This document shows, piece by piece, positions 9,135 through 18,870 of a stretch of DNA of 64,000 bases. The DNA lies in assembly GCF_000478925.1 (NCBI RefSeq), contig NZ_AP013072.1, positions 350,501 through 414,500 on the forward strand, given 5' to 3'. Made by a program: the position numbers and the translations under genes. Positions within the stretch are counted from its first letter, which is position 1. The number at the start of each line of letters is the position of its first letter. The notes beneath the pieces were generated by a model. That model worked only from the letters and a program-made list of their open reading frames with translations. It was not told the origin of the DNA and did not search any database. This DNA comes from Streptococcus anginosus subsp. whileyi MAS624 (GTDB lineage: Bacteria > Bacillota > Bacilli > Lactobacillales > Streptococcaceae).

Positions 9135-9438
9135 GACGGTAGCGCTATTGTCCAAACTTAATGTTTATAAGCATATAGATGTTGAAATTAAGCTGGATGA
9201 GCTTGATTTGACAAGTGCTGAAAGTAAGGCGACCTATGCACAAATCAAAGAGTATATATTGGAAAAATTTAATTTAAAGGTTTCGACACTTTATATTGCA
9301 CAGATTAAAAAGAAGTGTGGAATTGCACTTAGGGAGAATTATAATAAATCAAAAAAAGAGAAACAGGTTATTCCACAATGCACACCGGAAAAAGAGGAAG
9401 CTATCATGGATGCTTTAAAGCATTTTAAAATGATATAA
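9118..9438 (+). CDS. Left-end ORF: captured C-terminal tail of a methyltransferase-type gene
   Basis: From the junction (codon GAG at 9133) the frame reads [20 protein letters not shown], continues with [20 protein letters not shown] and ends [11 protein letters not shown] at 9438. I recognise this tail (…HVETVxLLSK…[12 protein letters not shown]…) from the C-termini of RumA-like and other methyltransferase genes of clostridia that carry such elements. The first five codons are host sstT antisense sequence, so the ATG at 9118 is accidental. Without the methyltransferase body it probably has no function when integrated here. In the excised circle it would be fused in frame behind the ICE recombinase (see findings). 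Confidence 0.6.
   Translation: MDNSNETVALLSKLNVYKHIDVEIKLDELDLTSAESKATYAQIKEYILEKFNLKVSTLYIAQIKKKCGIALRENYNKSKKEKQVIPQCTPEKEEAIMDALKHFKMI
9132..9160. other. Left attachment site (attL) and terminal repeat of the ICE
   Basis: Host sequence runs CTCCAATGA (to 9134), and element sequence continues GACGGTAGCG. The shared core with the right end is TGA (9132-9134). ATTGTCCAAACTTA (9147-9160) occurs inverted at 51,967-51,980, 13 bases inside each end. A short core containing GA is what TnpX/TndX-type recombinases use. Confidence 0.85.
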
Positions 9439-9456
9439 TAGAAAAGGAGGGTATTT

Positions 9457-9738
9457 ATGAGATGGATAATAAAAATAATCTTGTTTCCAATTAGTTTGGT
9501 GTTAAGTATCTTCACATCATTTCTAACATTCCTGCTCGGCATAGGAACAACTATTCTTTATCTTTTGATGCTGATGTGTATAGTTGCTGCGATAGGCTCA
9601 TTTATACAAAAAGATGTATCACTTGGTATAGAAGCTTTGGTATTAAGTTTTTTATTAAGCCCATACGGAATACCGATGGTTGGAGCAGCAGTTATAGCGT
9701 TCTTAGAAGGTATAAATAGAAAAATAAGGTCAGTTTAA
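9457..9738 (+). CDS. CD1845-like small membrane protein
   Basis: A 93-residue, very hydrophobic protein with two to three membrane segments: MRWIIKIILFPISLVLSIFT, a second long stretch ILYLLMLMCIVAAIGSFI, and a third around LSPYGIPMVGAAVIAFLEG. AAAGGAGGG lies before the ATG. Such proteins recur next to the replication genes of Tn1549/CTn-type elements and are annotated as CD1845 family; no function is known. It sits between the left end and the broken clbS gene. Confidence 0.65.
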   Translation: MRWIIKIILFPISLVLSIFTSFLTFLLGIGTTILYLLMLMCIVAAIGSFIQKDVSLGIEALVLSFLLSPYGIPMVGAAVIAFLEGINRKIRSV

Positions 9739-9774
9739 ATCAAAGGATTGATAAATCAGAAAGAAGGTGATTTT

Positions 9775-10293
9775 TTGCGAACATACGAAAATTAAGAAGA
9801 ACTAAAAGCTGAGATAGAGAAAACATTTGAGAAATATATTTCAGAATTTGATAATATTCCAGAAAATTTAAAAGATAAGAGAGCTGATGAAGTTGATAGA
9901 ACTCCAGCAGAAAACCTTGCTTATCAGGTTGGCTGGACCAACTTGGTTCTTAAATGGAAAGAAGATGAAAGAAATGGGCTTCAAGTAAAAACACCATCGG
10001 ATAAATTTAAATGGAATCAACTTGGTGAATTATATCAGTGGTTCACGGATACCTACGCTCATTTATCTCTGCAAGAGTTGAAAGCAAAATTAAATGAAAA
10101 TATTAATTCTATCTCTGCAATGATTGATTCGTTGAGTGAGGAAGAATTATTTGAACCGCATATGAGAAAGTGGGCTGATGAAGCGACTAAAACAGCGACT
10201 TGGGAAGTGTATAAGTTTATTCATGTAAATACGGTTGCACCTTTTGGAACTTTCAGAACTAAAATCAGAAAATGGAAGAAGATAGTATTATAA
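9775..10293 (+). pseudogene. ClbS/DfsB (DUF1706) family gene, inactivated by a nonsense codon
   Basis: Starting at a TTG (9775) with AGAAGGTGA upstream, the frame reads MRTYEN, then TAA (9793-9795), then EELKAEIEKTFEKYISEFDN and stays open to 10293. The body (PAENLAYQVGWTNLVLKW, LGELYQWFTDTYAHLS, ending KIRKWKKIVL) is the ClbS/DfsB four-helix protein family, which includes the colibactin self-protection protein. The stop replaces what is probably a lysine codon, a single-base change. A shorter product could start only internally (for example 9943) and would lack the first helices. Role in the element is unknown. Confidence 0.8.
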
Positions 10294-10334
10294 ATTATAT
10301 TTTTAACCTTAAAAAATTTCATAAAAATGGTTAC

Positions 10335-10373
10335 CAAAGGCGATAGAAGAAAAAACTATCGTCTTTTTCTTTG
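10335..10373 (+). terminator. Hairpin with U-tract before the initiator gene
   Basis: GGCGATAG and CTATCGTC are arms around an A-rich loop, followed by TTTTTC. It lies about 30 bases before the ribosome-binding site of the initiator gene. The same layout recurs before many genes of this element (see findings). Confidence 0.65.
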
Positions 10374-10401
10374 CAAATTTTTAAGGAGAGGAGGTGAGGC
10401 G

Positions 10402-11181
10402 ATGGACTTTGACTATTTCTATAATAGAGAAGCAGAAAGATTTAACTTTCTAAAAGTACCTGAAATATTGGTAGACGGAGAAGAATTTAAGGGACTGTCT
10501 GCTGAAGCAATTATCCTTTATTCTATGCTTTTGAAACGAACAGGAATGTCCTTTAAGAATAATTGGGTGGACAAGGAAGGCAGAGTATTTATCTATTTTA
10601 CTGTTGAAGAAATTATGAGAAGAAGAAATATCTCAAAGCCGACAGCTATAAAAACATTAGATGAACTCGATATGAAAAAAGGAATCGGACTGATTGAAAG
10701 AGTAAGGCTTGGGCTTGGTAAGCCGAATGTCATATATGTTAAAGACTTTATGAGCATATTAGCGGTAAAAGAAAATGACTTTCAGAAGTCAGAAAACTTA
10801 ACTTCAGAAGTAAAAGATTTTAACCTCAGAAGTAAAGAAAATGAACTTCAGGAAGTTCAAAATCTTGACTCTAACTATATAGAGAATAATAAGAGTAAGT
10901 ATAGTAAGAGAGAATATAGTTTTGGTGAAAACGGGCTTGGAACATTTCAAAATGTATTTTTAACGGCAGAAGATATATCCGATTTACAAATCATAATGAA
11001 CTCACAGCTTGATAATTACATTGAAAGATTATCTGCATATATCAAAAGCACCGGAAAGACCTATAAAGATCATAAAGCGACAATCCTTTCTTGGTTCTAT
11101 AAAGATCAGGGGAAAAGCAAAGAAGTGAAAACATCAAATATCCCGACATGGGAAGAATATGATAAAGGAGAACACCTATGA
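10402..11181 (+). CDS. RepA_N-like replication initiator of the ICE
   Basis: A 259-residue protein. The N-terminal ~115 residues (EAERFNFLKVPEIL, LSAEAIILYSMLLKRTGM, SKPTAIKTLDELD) match the winged-helix initiator domain of RepA_N plasmids and Tn1549-type elements. A low-complexity linker follows, then a C-terminal domain (YIKSTGKTYKDHKATILSWF … YDKGEHL) that is also present in the nested element's initiator. Start 10402 has GGAGAGGAGGTGAGG upstream. The linker region of the gene carries 22-bp iterons, so the gene probably contains its own origin. Its stop overlaps the next gene. It would allow the excised circle to replicate, as proposed for such ICEs. Confidence 0.8.
   Translation: MDFDYFYNREAERFNFLKVPEILVDGEEFKGLSAEAIILYSMLLKRTGMSFKNNWVDKEGRVFIYFTVEEIMRRRNISKPTAIKTLDELDMKKGIGLIERVRLGLGKPNVIYVKDFMSILAVKENDFQKSENLTSEVKDFNLRSKENELQEVQNLDSNYIENNKSKYSKREYSFGENGLGTFQNVFLTAEDISDLQIIMNSQLDNYIERLSAYIKSTGKTYKDHKATILSWFYKDQGKSKEVKTSNIPTWEEYDKGEHL
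10781..10868. repeat. Four 22-bp iterons inside the initiator gene (candidate origin)
   Basis: TTCAGAAGT-type motifs begin at 10781, 10803, 10825 (CTCAGAAGT) and 10847 (TTCAGGAAGT), exactly 22 bases apart, and the rest of each unit is also similar (A-rich, ending TTAAC/TGAAC). 22 is not a multiple of three and the encoded residues differ, so the repeat is kept at DNA level. RepA_N-family origins are known to lie within the rep gene, which fits. Confidence 0.75.
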
Positions 11182-12029
11182 TGACAGAATTAGAAAAAGT
11201 AATGCTAGAGGATGTAGAGTATTCTTATGATCCTGAAAAAGAATATATCAAGGACGGACACGCATTTTGTAAAGTTTGTCATGAAAGAAAAGACGGAAAA
11301 GTGATGGAGTTCTTTGATAACAAGATGATATTTAAGATTTCTTGCAAATGCGATAGAGATAGAGATGCAAGAGAAAAAGAAAGACAAAAGCAGATGGAGA
11401 TTGAACGATTAAAGAGTAGCTGCTTTAACTCGATTATTCAGTGGTCATACACATTTGAAAATTATCAGGGAGAAGAAAATCAAAGCTTGATCATTGCAAA
11501 GAACTTTGTAAAAAAATATGAGGAAATGAAAAAAGAAAATATCGGACTCCTTTTTTATGGCTCAGTAGGTAGCGGAAAGACCTATCTTGCCTGCTCCATT
11601 GCAAATAGCCTTATTGAACAGTATCGAATAAGCATTAAAATAAGAAATTTTTCACAGATTATCAATGAACTGCAAAAGGGAGGATTTGATTTTGACAAGA
11701 ACGCATATATAGAATCGCTTGTGAATACGTCTGTTCTTATCTTGGATGATTTAGGAATTGAAAGAGATACAAGCTATGCTAAAGAGCAGGTATATAACAT
11801 TGTGAATAACAGGTATTTAAAACAGAAACCGACTATTTTCACCACAAACCTTTCTTACGACACAATTGTAAATTGTACAGAAAGTGTGGAGTATCAGAGG
11901 ATTTATTCACGAATTATAGAGATGTGTATTCCTGTTATGGTTGTAGGAGAAGATTTTAGAAAGGCTATTCAAAAGGATAAGCTTAACCGTAATAAAGACA
12001 GACTATTGAATGGAGGTGAGAGAAGTTGA
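11178..12029 (+). CDS. DnaC/IstB-like helicase-loader ATPase
   Basis: A 283-residue AAA+ protein. A Cys-rich N-terminal part (CKVCHERKDG … ISCKCDRDRD) could bind zinc, as in DnaI/DnaC-like loaders. Walker A is GSVGSGKT, Walker B is VLILDDLG, followed by an arginine-rich sensor region (EYQRIYSRIIEMC). Such proteins load the replicative helicase onto the origin opened by the initiator encoded just upstream. It overlaps the initiator by 4 bases and the next gene by 4 bases, so the three are translationally coupled. Confidence 0.88.
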   Translation: MMTELEKVMLEDVEYSYDPEKEYIKDGHAFCKVCHERKDGKVMEFFDNKMIFKISCKCDRDRDAREKERQKQMEIERLKSSCFNSIIQWSYTFENYQGEENQSLIIAKNFVKKYEEMKKENIGLLFYGSVGSGKTYLACSIANSLIEQYRISIKIRNFSQIINELQKGGFDFDKNAYIESLVNTSVLILDDLGIERDTSYAKEQVYNIVNNRYLKQKPTIFTTNLSYDTIVNCTESVEYQRIYSRIIEMCIPVMVVGEDFRKAIQKDKLNRNKDRLLNGGERS

Positions 12030-12511
12030 TCAATGAAGAAATAGCAAGAAAGACCTTAAATATGGAGATAAATGCTGGTAAAGTTACTGGAAAAGTTCTA
12101 TTAAACTTATTAAAAAAATTGATGAAAGAAGCAGAGAAACTTGGAGGACTTGAAAAGCTGGTTAATGCTAACGGAAATGAAGTAAAGCTAAAAGATATGA
12201 TTAAAAAGGGACAGCTTGAAGAAATTCCAGTGGAAGAAGCTGAGCTTAAAGAACTTAAAAAAGAGTTGAATAGATACGGTGTTAAATTTTCAGTGATGAA
12301 AAATAAAGAGACAGGTAAAAACTCTGTATTCTTTCAAGCTAAAGATATGAAGGTTATGGAGAAAGCCTTTAAACACGCCCTCTCAGAATCGGAAAAGAAA
12401 ACGGAAAGGAAAGAGTCCATTCATAAGAATATTGAGAAGTTCAAAGAGATGGCAAAGAACTCTGTTTCAAAGGATAAAATCAAGAATAAACAAAAGGAGC
12501 AGAGCCTATGA
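12026..12511 (+). CDS. PcfB family conjugation protein (DUF3801)
   Basis: A 161-residue, lysine-rich protein beginning (TTG start at 12026, GGAGGTGAG upstream) INEEIARKTLNMEINAGKVT, followed by the conserved LLKKLMKEAEKLGG and YGVKFSVMKNKETG. PcfB proteins lie before the VirD4 coupling protein in Tn1549-type elements and in plasmid pCF10-like systems, and are thought to help the coupling step. Stop and start codons overlap with both neighbours. Confidence 0.8.
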   Translation: MINEEIARKTLNMEINAGKVTGKVLLNLLKKLMKEAEKLGGLEKLVNANGNEVKLKDMIKKGQLEEIPVEEAELKELKKELNRYGVKFSVMKNKETGKNSVFFQAKDMKVMEKAFKHALSESEKKTERKESIHKNIEKFKEMAKNSVSKDKIKNKQKEQSL

Positions 12512-13494
12512 TAGATAAGATATTAAAGGACATCAGAGGCTTATTTAAGGTGCAGGATAAGGCGAAATTTGCAAAGCAAAACATTCCCTATCTTGCATTT
12601 TTCTATTTAGGAAATATCTTTTCCCATCATGTAAGAAGCTATGTTGGAGGAGATGTGATAGATAAAATATTTCAGGGGATATTAGAGCTTAACACAATGA
12701 GCTTTCTTCCGAGTATTCATCCGGCGGATATTTTAATAGGTATAGGAGTGGCTGCTTTAATCAAATTCATTGTCTATACAAAAGGAAAAAACGCTAAAAA
12801 GTTTAGGCAGGGAAAAGAGTATGGATCGGCAAGATGGGGAACGAAAAAAGATATAGAGCCATATATGGATGAAAAGTTTCAAAACAATATCCTACTTACG
12901 CAAACAGAACGATTAACCATGAATGGCAGACCGGCAAATCCAAAGTATGCAAGAAATAAAAATGTACTTGTAATCGGTGGTTCAGGAAGTGGAAAAACCC
13001 GATTTTATGTCAAACCTAACTTAATGCAGATGCACTCGTCATATTGCGTAACCGATCCGAAAGGAACGATAGTCCTTGAATGTGGAAAGATGCTTGAAGA
13101 TAACGGCTATGAGATAAAAATCTTAAATACCATTAACTTCAAAAAGAGCATGAAGTACAATCCATTCGCTTATCTCAGAAGTGAAAAAGATATACTCAAA
13201 TTAGTACAGACAATCATCGCAAACACTAAGGGAGAGGGTGAAAAAGCGGGGGAAGATTTTTGGGTCAAAGCCGAAAAACTCTACTATACAGCTCTGATTG
13301 GATATATCTTCTATGAAGCTCCAAAGGAAGAAAAGAATTTTGCAACACTCCTTGATATGATAGATGCTTCAGAAGTTAGAGAAGATGATGAAACCTATAT
13401 GAATCCAATAGATAGACTCTTTGAAGCCTTAGAAAAAAGAGAGCCTACGCACTTTGCGGTGAAGCAATATAAAAAATATAAACTTGCTGCCGGA
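12508..13494 (+). pseudogene. virD4: VirD4/TcpA coupling protein, 5' half (interrupted by nested element)
   Basis: Encodes the first ~329 residues of a type IV coupling ATPase: two N-terminal membrane segments, then the Walker A loop GGSGSGKTRFYVKPN and DPKGTIV. Family sequence ends at KKYKLAAG (Gly codon 13492-13494); the frame then continues into the nested element for 19 unrelated codons and stops at 13551. The family's next residues (GKTAKSILISCGARLAP) are found at 25,725 onwards. The product would lack Walker B and most of the nucleotide-binding domain, so it should be inactive unless the nested element excises. Coupling proteins bring the relaxase-DNA complex to the VirB4 channel. Confidence 0.9.
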
Positions 13495-13507
13495 GTAATA
13501 GAATTAA

Positions 13508-15322
<1,815 letters not shown>

Positions 15323-15453
15323 TATGAGGACAGATATAAGGCAAGGCGAGAGGAGAAAAAACAGGAAAAGCTAAAGAGTTTGAAAAGAACAGGGATACCA
15401 GTAAGTGAGTATAGAAAAATATTTAAAAAACAAAAATGATATACAATAGTTAG

Positions 15454-15508
15454 TTGACATTAACTATCATATAGTATATAATAAAAACCGACGACATTGT
15501 CGGTTTTT
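15454..15508 (+). promoter_or_regulatory. Consensus promoter with TetR-operator-like repeat and early hairpin
   Basis: TTGACA (15454-15459), exactly 17 bases, TATAAT (15477-15482). TAGTT-N6-AACTA spans the -35 box and could be a TetR operator. A perfect 10-bp hairpin, AAAAACCGAC (15483-15492) and GTCGGTTTTT (15499-15508), starts just after the -10 box and ends in T residues, so it may cap the 5' end of the mRNA or act as an early terminator. Confidence 0.8.
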
Positions 15509-15537
15509 ATTTGTTGAGTAGAAAAGAGGTCTTTAGC

Positions 15538-16131
15538 TTGAAAGAAGAAAAACAAAAAGTAGGACAAATCAAAAAAAAGAAAATTAGAGAAGCTGCAAAA
15601 AAATGTTTTTTAACAAAAGGCTTTCAAAGCACAACGATGGAAGATGTTATTACAGAGATAGGTATGAGTAGAGGGGGTGTTTATCATCATTATGCAAGTA
15701 CAAATGAAATGCTTAAAGACTTAATGCTTGATGGTAATGATTATAGAAATAGCTTGATAAATGAGTATTTGGAAAATAATCGAGGCAAAGATAAATATCA
15801 GAAAATGGGTGATATTTTGGTTGATAAGTCACTGGCTGATACAGATTTGATGAGATTATATACGCTCCTTTTACAGGCAAAAAAATATAATGAGGATTTG
15901 GAAAAGTTGTATCAAGAATTGAAACTTAATACGACTAATGAGCTGAATTTAATCGCCAAGCAGCTTGGAATTAAAGCAGATATATTTGGTGACGGTTTTT
16001 TAGTGAATTATATCAATGGATTGATATTAAGTTCAGAAATTTTAGGTGCGAGAAAGTCTTATAGCGAGCATAAACGATATATAAAAGATACAATGATAAA
16101 TTATATTGTTGATGTAGAAAAGAAAAATTAA
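15538..16131 (+). CDS. TetR/AcrR family regulator
   Basis: About 197 residues from a TTG at 15538 (AGAGGT upstream); a frame-compatible start at 15511 is less well placed. The N-terminal helix-turn-helix reads IREAAKKCFLTKGFQSTTME then MSRGGVYHHYASTNEMLK, the TetR signature. The C-terminal ligand-binding half is all helical. It lies 20 bases before the ECF transporter genes and behind a consensus promoter with a palindrome, so it probably represses its own operon and responds to a substrate of the transporters. Ligand unknown. Confidence 0.87.
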   Translation: MKEEKQKVGQIKKKKIREAAKKCFLTKGFQSTTMEDVITEIGMSRGGVYHHYASTNEMLKDLMLDGNDYRNSLINEYLENNRGKDKYQKMGDILVDKSLADTDLMRLYTLLLQAKKYNEDLEKLYQELKLNTTNELNLIAKQLGIKADIFGDGFLVNYINGLILSSEILGARKSYSEHKRYIKDTMINYIVDVEKKN

Positions 16132-16150
16132 AACAATTAGGAGGTTTCAA

Positions 16151-16738
16151 ATGAGCAAACGATTAGAGGTAAAGGATTTAATCAATATAGGATTATTTTC
16201 CGTATTAGGATTCATATTTATGATGATTGGATCATTTTTAGCAATGGTTCCGGTTTTAATGCCGGTTGTCCCATTTGCACAGGGAGTTTTGGTAGGTCCT
16301 GTAAATATGCTATATTCTACCAAGATTAAAAAAAGAGGAATGATTTTTATTCAATCATTATTGATTGCATTGATATATGTTGCTATGGGACATGGACCTT
16401 GGGCATTATTAACGGCTGTTATCGCCGGTATTATTGCTGAAATAATTTTGAAATCAGGAGAATATACCAATGTAAAGAAAGCAAGATTGGCATTTTCAAT
16501 TGCTCCTCTTTGCACGTTAGGAAATTGGCTTCCAATTTTTATATCAAGAAATGAATATATTAAGCAAATGTTAGAACAAGGATACGATCAAGAGTTCATT
16601 GATAAGATGCTTAGTGTTATGCCAAATTGGATTATTGTTGTAATGGCAATAGTAGGAATTATCGGTGCATATATAGGTTGTAGCATTGGAATGGCATTTC
16701 TAAAAAAACACTTCAAAAAAACCGGTATGGAAAAATAA
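16151..16738 (+). CDS. MptD-family ECF transporter substrate-binding (S) component
   Basis: A 195-residue protein with five to six membrane segments. It begins VKDLINIGLFSVLGFIFMMI and has the Trep_Strep/MptD-like stretches MPVVPFAQGVLVGPVNMLYS and YVAMGHGPWALLTAVIAGII. In energy-coupling factor transporters the S component determines the substrate. The T component and a double ATPase follow directly, so this is a complete dedicated (group I) ECF system. Substrate is not known for this family. AGGAGG lies before the ATG. Confidence 0.82.
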   Translation: MSKRLEVKDLINIGLFSVLGFIFMMIGSFLAMVPVLMPVVPFAQGVLVGPVNMLYSTKIKKRGMIFIQSLLIALIYVAMGHGPWALLTAVIAGIIAEIILKSGEYTNVKKARLAFSIAPLCTLGNWLPIFISRNEYIKQMLEQGYDQEFIDKMLSVMPNWIIVVMAIVGIIGAYIGCSIGMAFLKKHFKKTGMEK

Positions 16739-16757
16739 GATTTCATGGAGAGTTAGG

Positions 16758-17459
16758 ATGATAATCAAACTTGATTTTCGTACAAAACTTTTTATGACGA
16801 TAGTTCTTTCATATGTGATGGTATTAGGCAATATTCAAACAAAGTATTTCGTGCAAGCCATTTTAATATCCACAATTCCGATAATACTTTTAATTAACGC
16901 AAAATATATAAGAGTAGCTATTATTGGAGTGGCTACTCTTTTGTTTGTTTATGCTGCTGATAAATTTCTGATAGGGCTTAATTACAATCCTGTGGTTGCA
17001 ATTTTATTGATAATAGTGATGGTTATTAAAAAAATTCTCCCCGCATTTTTGATGGGGAGATATACCATACTTACATCAAATGTTGGAGAAAGCATTTACT
17101 CATTAAAAAAAATGAAATGTCCTGATGAAATAGCCATTCCCTTGACGGTAATGGTACGTTTCTTTTATGCTGCAAGGATTGATTATAGTCATATAAAAAA
17201 AGCTATGCGTTTGAGAGGATTGACGCTTAAAAAGTTAATAAAGAGTCCGATTTTATTATTTGAATATAGATTTGTGCCATTATTGATGTGCCTGTCAAAA
17301 GCAGCAGATGATTTGACGGTATCAGCTATGACGAAAGGGTTGGCTGTAAATCAAAAGAGGACAAGTATTAGTGAAACATATATGGGACTTATGGATTATA
17401 TATTTTTCTCAATAATGGTATGGATAATCTATCTGTATATGAGGGGGAAATATGCTTGA
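16758..17459 (+). CDS. ecfT: ECF transporter transmembrane (T) component
   Basis: A 233-residue membrane protein starting MIIKLDFRTKLFMTIVLSYV, the EcfT/CbiQ pattern. It has four to five membrane segments in the first half, then a cytoplasmic coupling region with the Ala-Met-Arg-Leu-Arg-Gly motif (KKAMRLRGLTLKKL), which contacts the ATPases. The C-terminus has a further membrane span. It overlaps the ATPase gene by 8 bases. Symbol by function only. Confidence 0.87.
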   Translation: MIIKLDFRTKLFMTIVLSYVMVLGNIQTKYFVQAILISTIPIILLINAKYIRVAIIGVATLLFVYAADKFLIGLNYNPVVAILLIIVMVIKKILPAFLMGRYTILTSNVGESIYSLKKMKCPDEIAIPLTVMVRFFYAARIDYSHIKKAMRLRGLTLKKLIKSPILLFEYRFVPLLMCLSKAADDLTVSAMTKGLAVNQKRTSISETYMGLMDYIFFSIMVWIIYLYMRGKYA

Positions 17460-18846
17460 ATTACAAAATTTAACAGTGAGTTTTGACGGTGAAAGCATAT
17501 TGAAAAATATAAATATGATTTTCAAACCCGGTGAAGTAACCGTCATTACAGGACATTCAGGAACAGGAAAAAGTAGCTTACTAAAAGTTATTAATGGAAT
17601 TATTCCGGAATACAATAATGCAGAATTAGAAGGAGATATTGTATTTAACGGAAAATCACTGTTTGGCTTGACGATATTGGAACGATCTAAATTTATATCC
17701 ACAGTGTTTCAAAATCCTAAAACACAATTTTATTGTATCAATTCAACCGATGAACTGGCTTTTCAGTTAGAAAATAGAAACATAAGCAAAGGTTTGATTT
17801 TAGATAAAATTCAGTATTATTCAGAGGTTTTAGGTACAAAAGAATTATTGGACAGAAATATTTTTGAATTATCCGGAGGCGAAAAGCAGTTGATTGCAGT
17901 AACAGCTTGCGGGATTTCTGAAAATGAAATTATCTTGTTGGATGAACCCTCATCTTCCTTAGATCAGGTTGCAATAGAGCATTTACAGAATGCCATTATG
18001 GAACTGAAAAAAAGAAAGAAAATTATCATCATTGTGGAGCATAGATTGTTTTATCTGAAAGATATGCTTGATAAATTGTGTGTGATAGAAAATGGAACTT
18101 ATAAAGAATACACAAAAGAGCAGTTTTGTGATGATTTCTTTGAACAGGTTTCTGAAAAACACAATCTAAGGAGTTTTAATGCGATTTCTAAAAACAATTT
18201 TTTAAGCAGGAAATATAAGCAAGTAGAAGTGTTAAAGAAAAATTCTTCAGATCTTGATTGTAAAGCATTGTCTTGTTTGAATTTCAAAAAAAAATATGAA
18301 AGAAAGGAAATCTTTGACTTCAGTATTGCCTTTGAATCCGGTATTAATTTCATCATTGGTCAAAATGGTGTTGGGAAAAGCACTTTTATCAATTTGTTGA
18401 TGGGGCTGACAAGAGGAATAGGAGAGGTGTTTTATAACGGAGTAAAAGTAAAAAAACGATGTGAAAATATTTTTGCGATTATGCAAGATGTTAATTATCA
18501 ACTTTTTACAGAATCTGTATGGCAAGAAATTTCAACTATTACTAAAGAGGATGAATTAAAAAATGAAATTTTGAGGATGGTAGACTTATTTGATAAAAAA
18601 GAAATGCACCCAAATTCATTATCAGGAGGTGAAAAGCAACGATTATTACTTGCTATGTCAATGCTGAGCAGGAAGCCCATCATAATTTTCGATGAACCGA
18701 CAAGTGGATTATGTAAAAGGCAGATGGATATTTTGATTGGATTTCTTAATAAAATGACCGAACAAGGAAAGATAATTATCATAATCACACACGATTATGA
18801 ATTTATAGATAGATGTAACGGAAAAGTATATGAGTTTGTGAAATAA
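17452..18846 (+). CDS. Double ATP-binding protein of the ECF transporter
   Basis: A 464-residue fusion of two ABC ATPase domains. Domain 1: Walker A GHSGTGKSS, signature LSGGEKQ, Walker B IILLDEPSSSLDQ and switch VEHR. Domain 2: Walker A GQNGVGKST, signature LSGGEKQRL, Walker B IIIFDEPTSGL and switch THDYE. This matches fused EcfA1/EcfA2-type proteins that power a single S/T pair. Overlap with the T component and short distance to the MATE gene mark one operon. Confidence 0.93.
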   Translation: MLELQNLTVSFDGESILKNINMIFKPGEVTVITGHSGTGKSSLLKVINGIIPEYNNAELEGDIVFNGKSLFGLTILERSKFISTVFQNPKTQFYCINSTDELAFQLENRNISKGLILDKIQYYSEVLGTKELLDRNIFELSGGEKQLIAVTACGISENEIILLDEPSSSLDQVAIEHLQNAIMELKKRKKIIIIVEHRLFYLKDMLDKLCVIENGTYKEYTKEQFCDDFFEQVSEKHNLRSFNAISKNNFLSRKYKQVEVLKKNSSDLDCKALSCLNFKKKYERKEIFDFSIAFESGINFIIGQNGVGKSTFINLLMGLTRGIGEVFYNGVKVKKRCENIFAIMQDVNYQLFTESVWQEISTITKEDELKNEILRMVDLFDKKEMHPNSLSGGEKQRLLLAMSMLSRKPIIIFDEPTSGLCKRQMDILIGFLNKMTEQGKIIIIITHDYEFIDRCNGKVYEFVK

Positions 18847-18870
18847 ATATAGGTAAAGGAGAATGATACG

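Noticed and set aside
8967..9155. A 62-codon minus-strand frame over the left junction
   Set aside because: It is out of frame with the sstT 3' end, which is the real protein-coding reading there.
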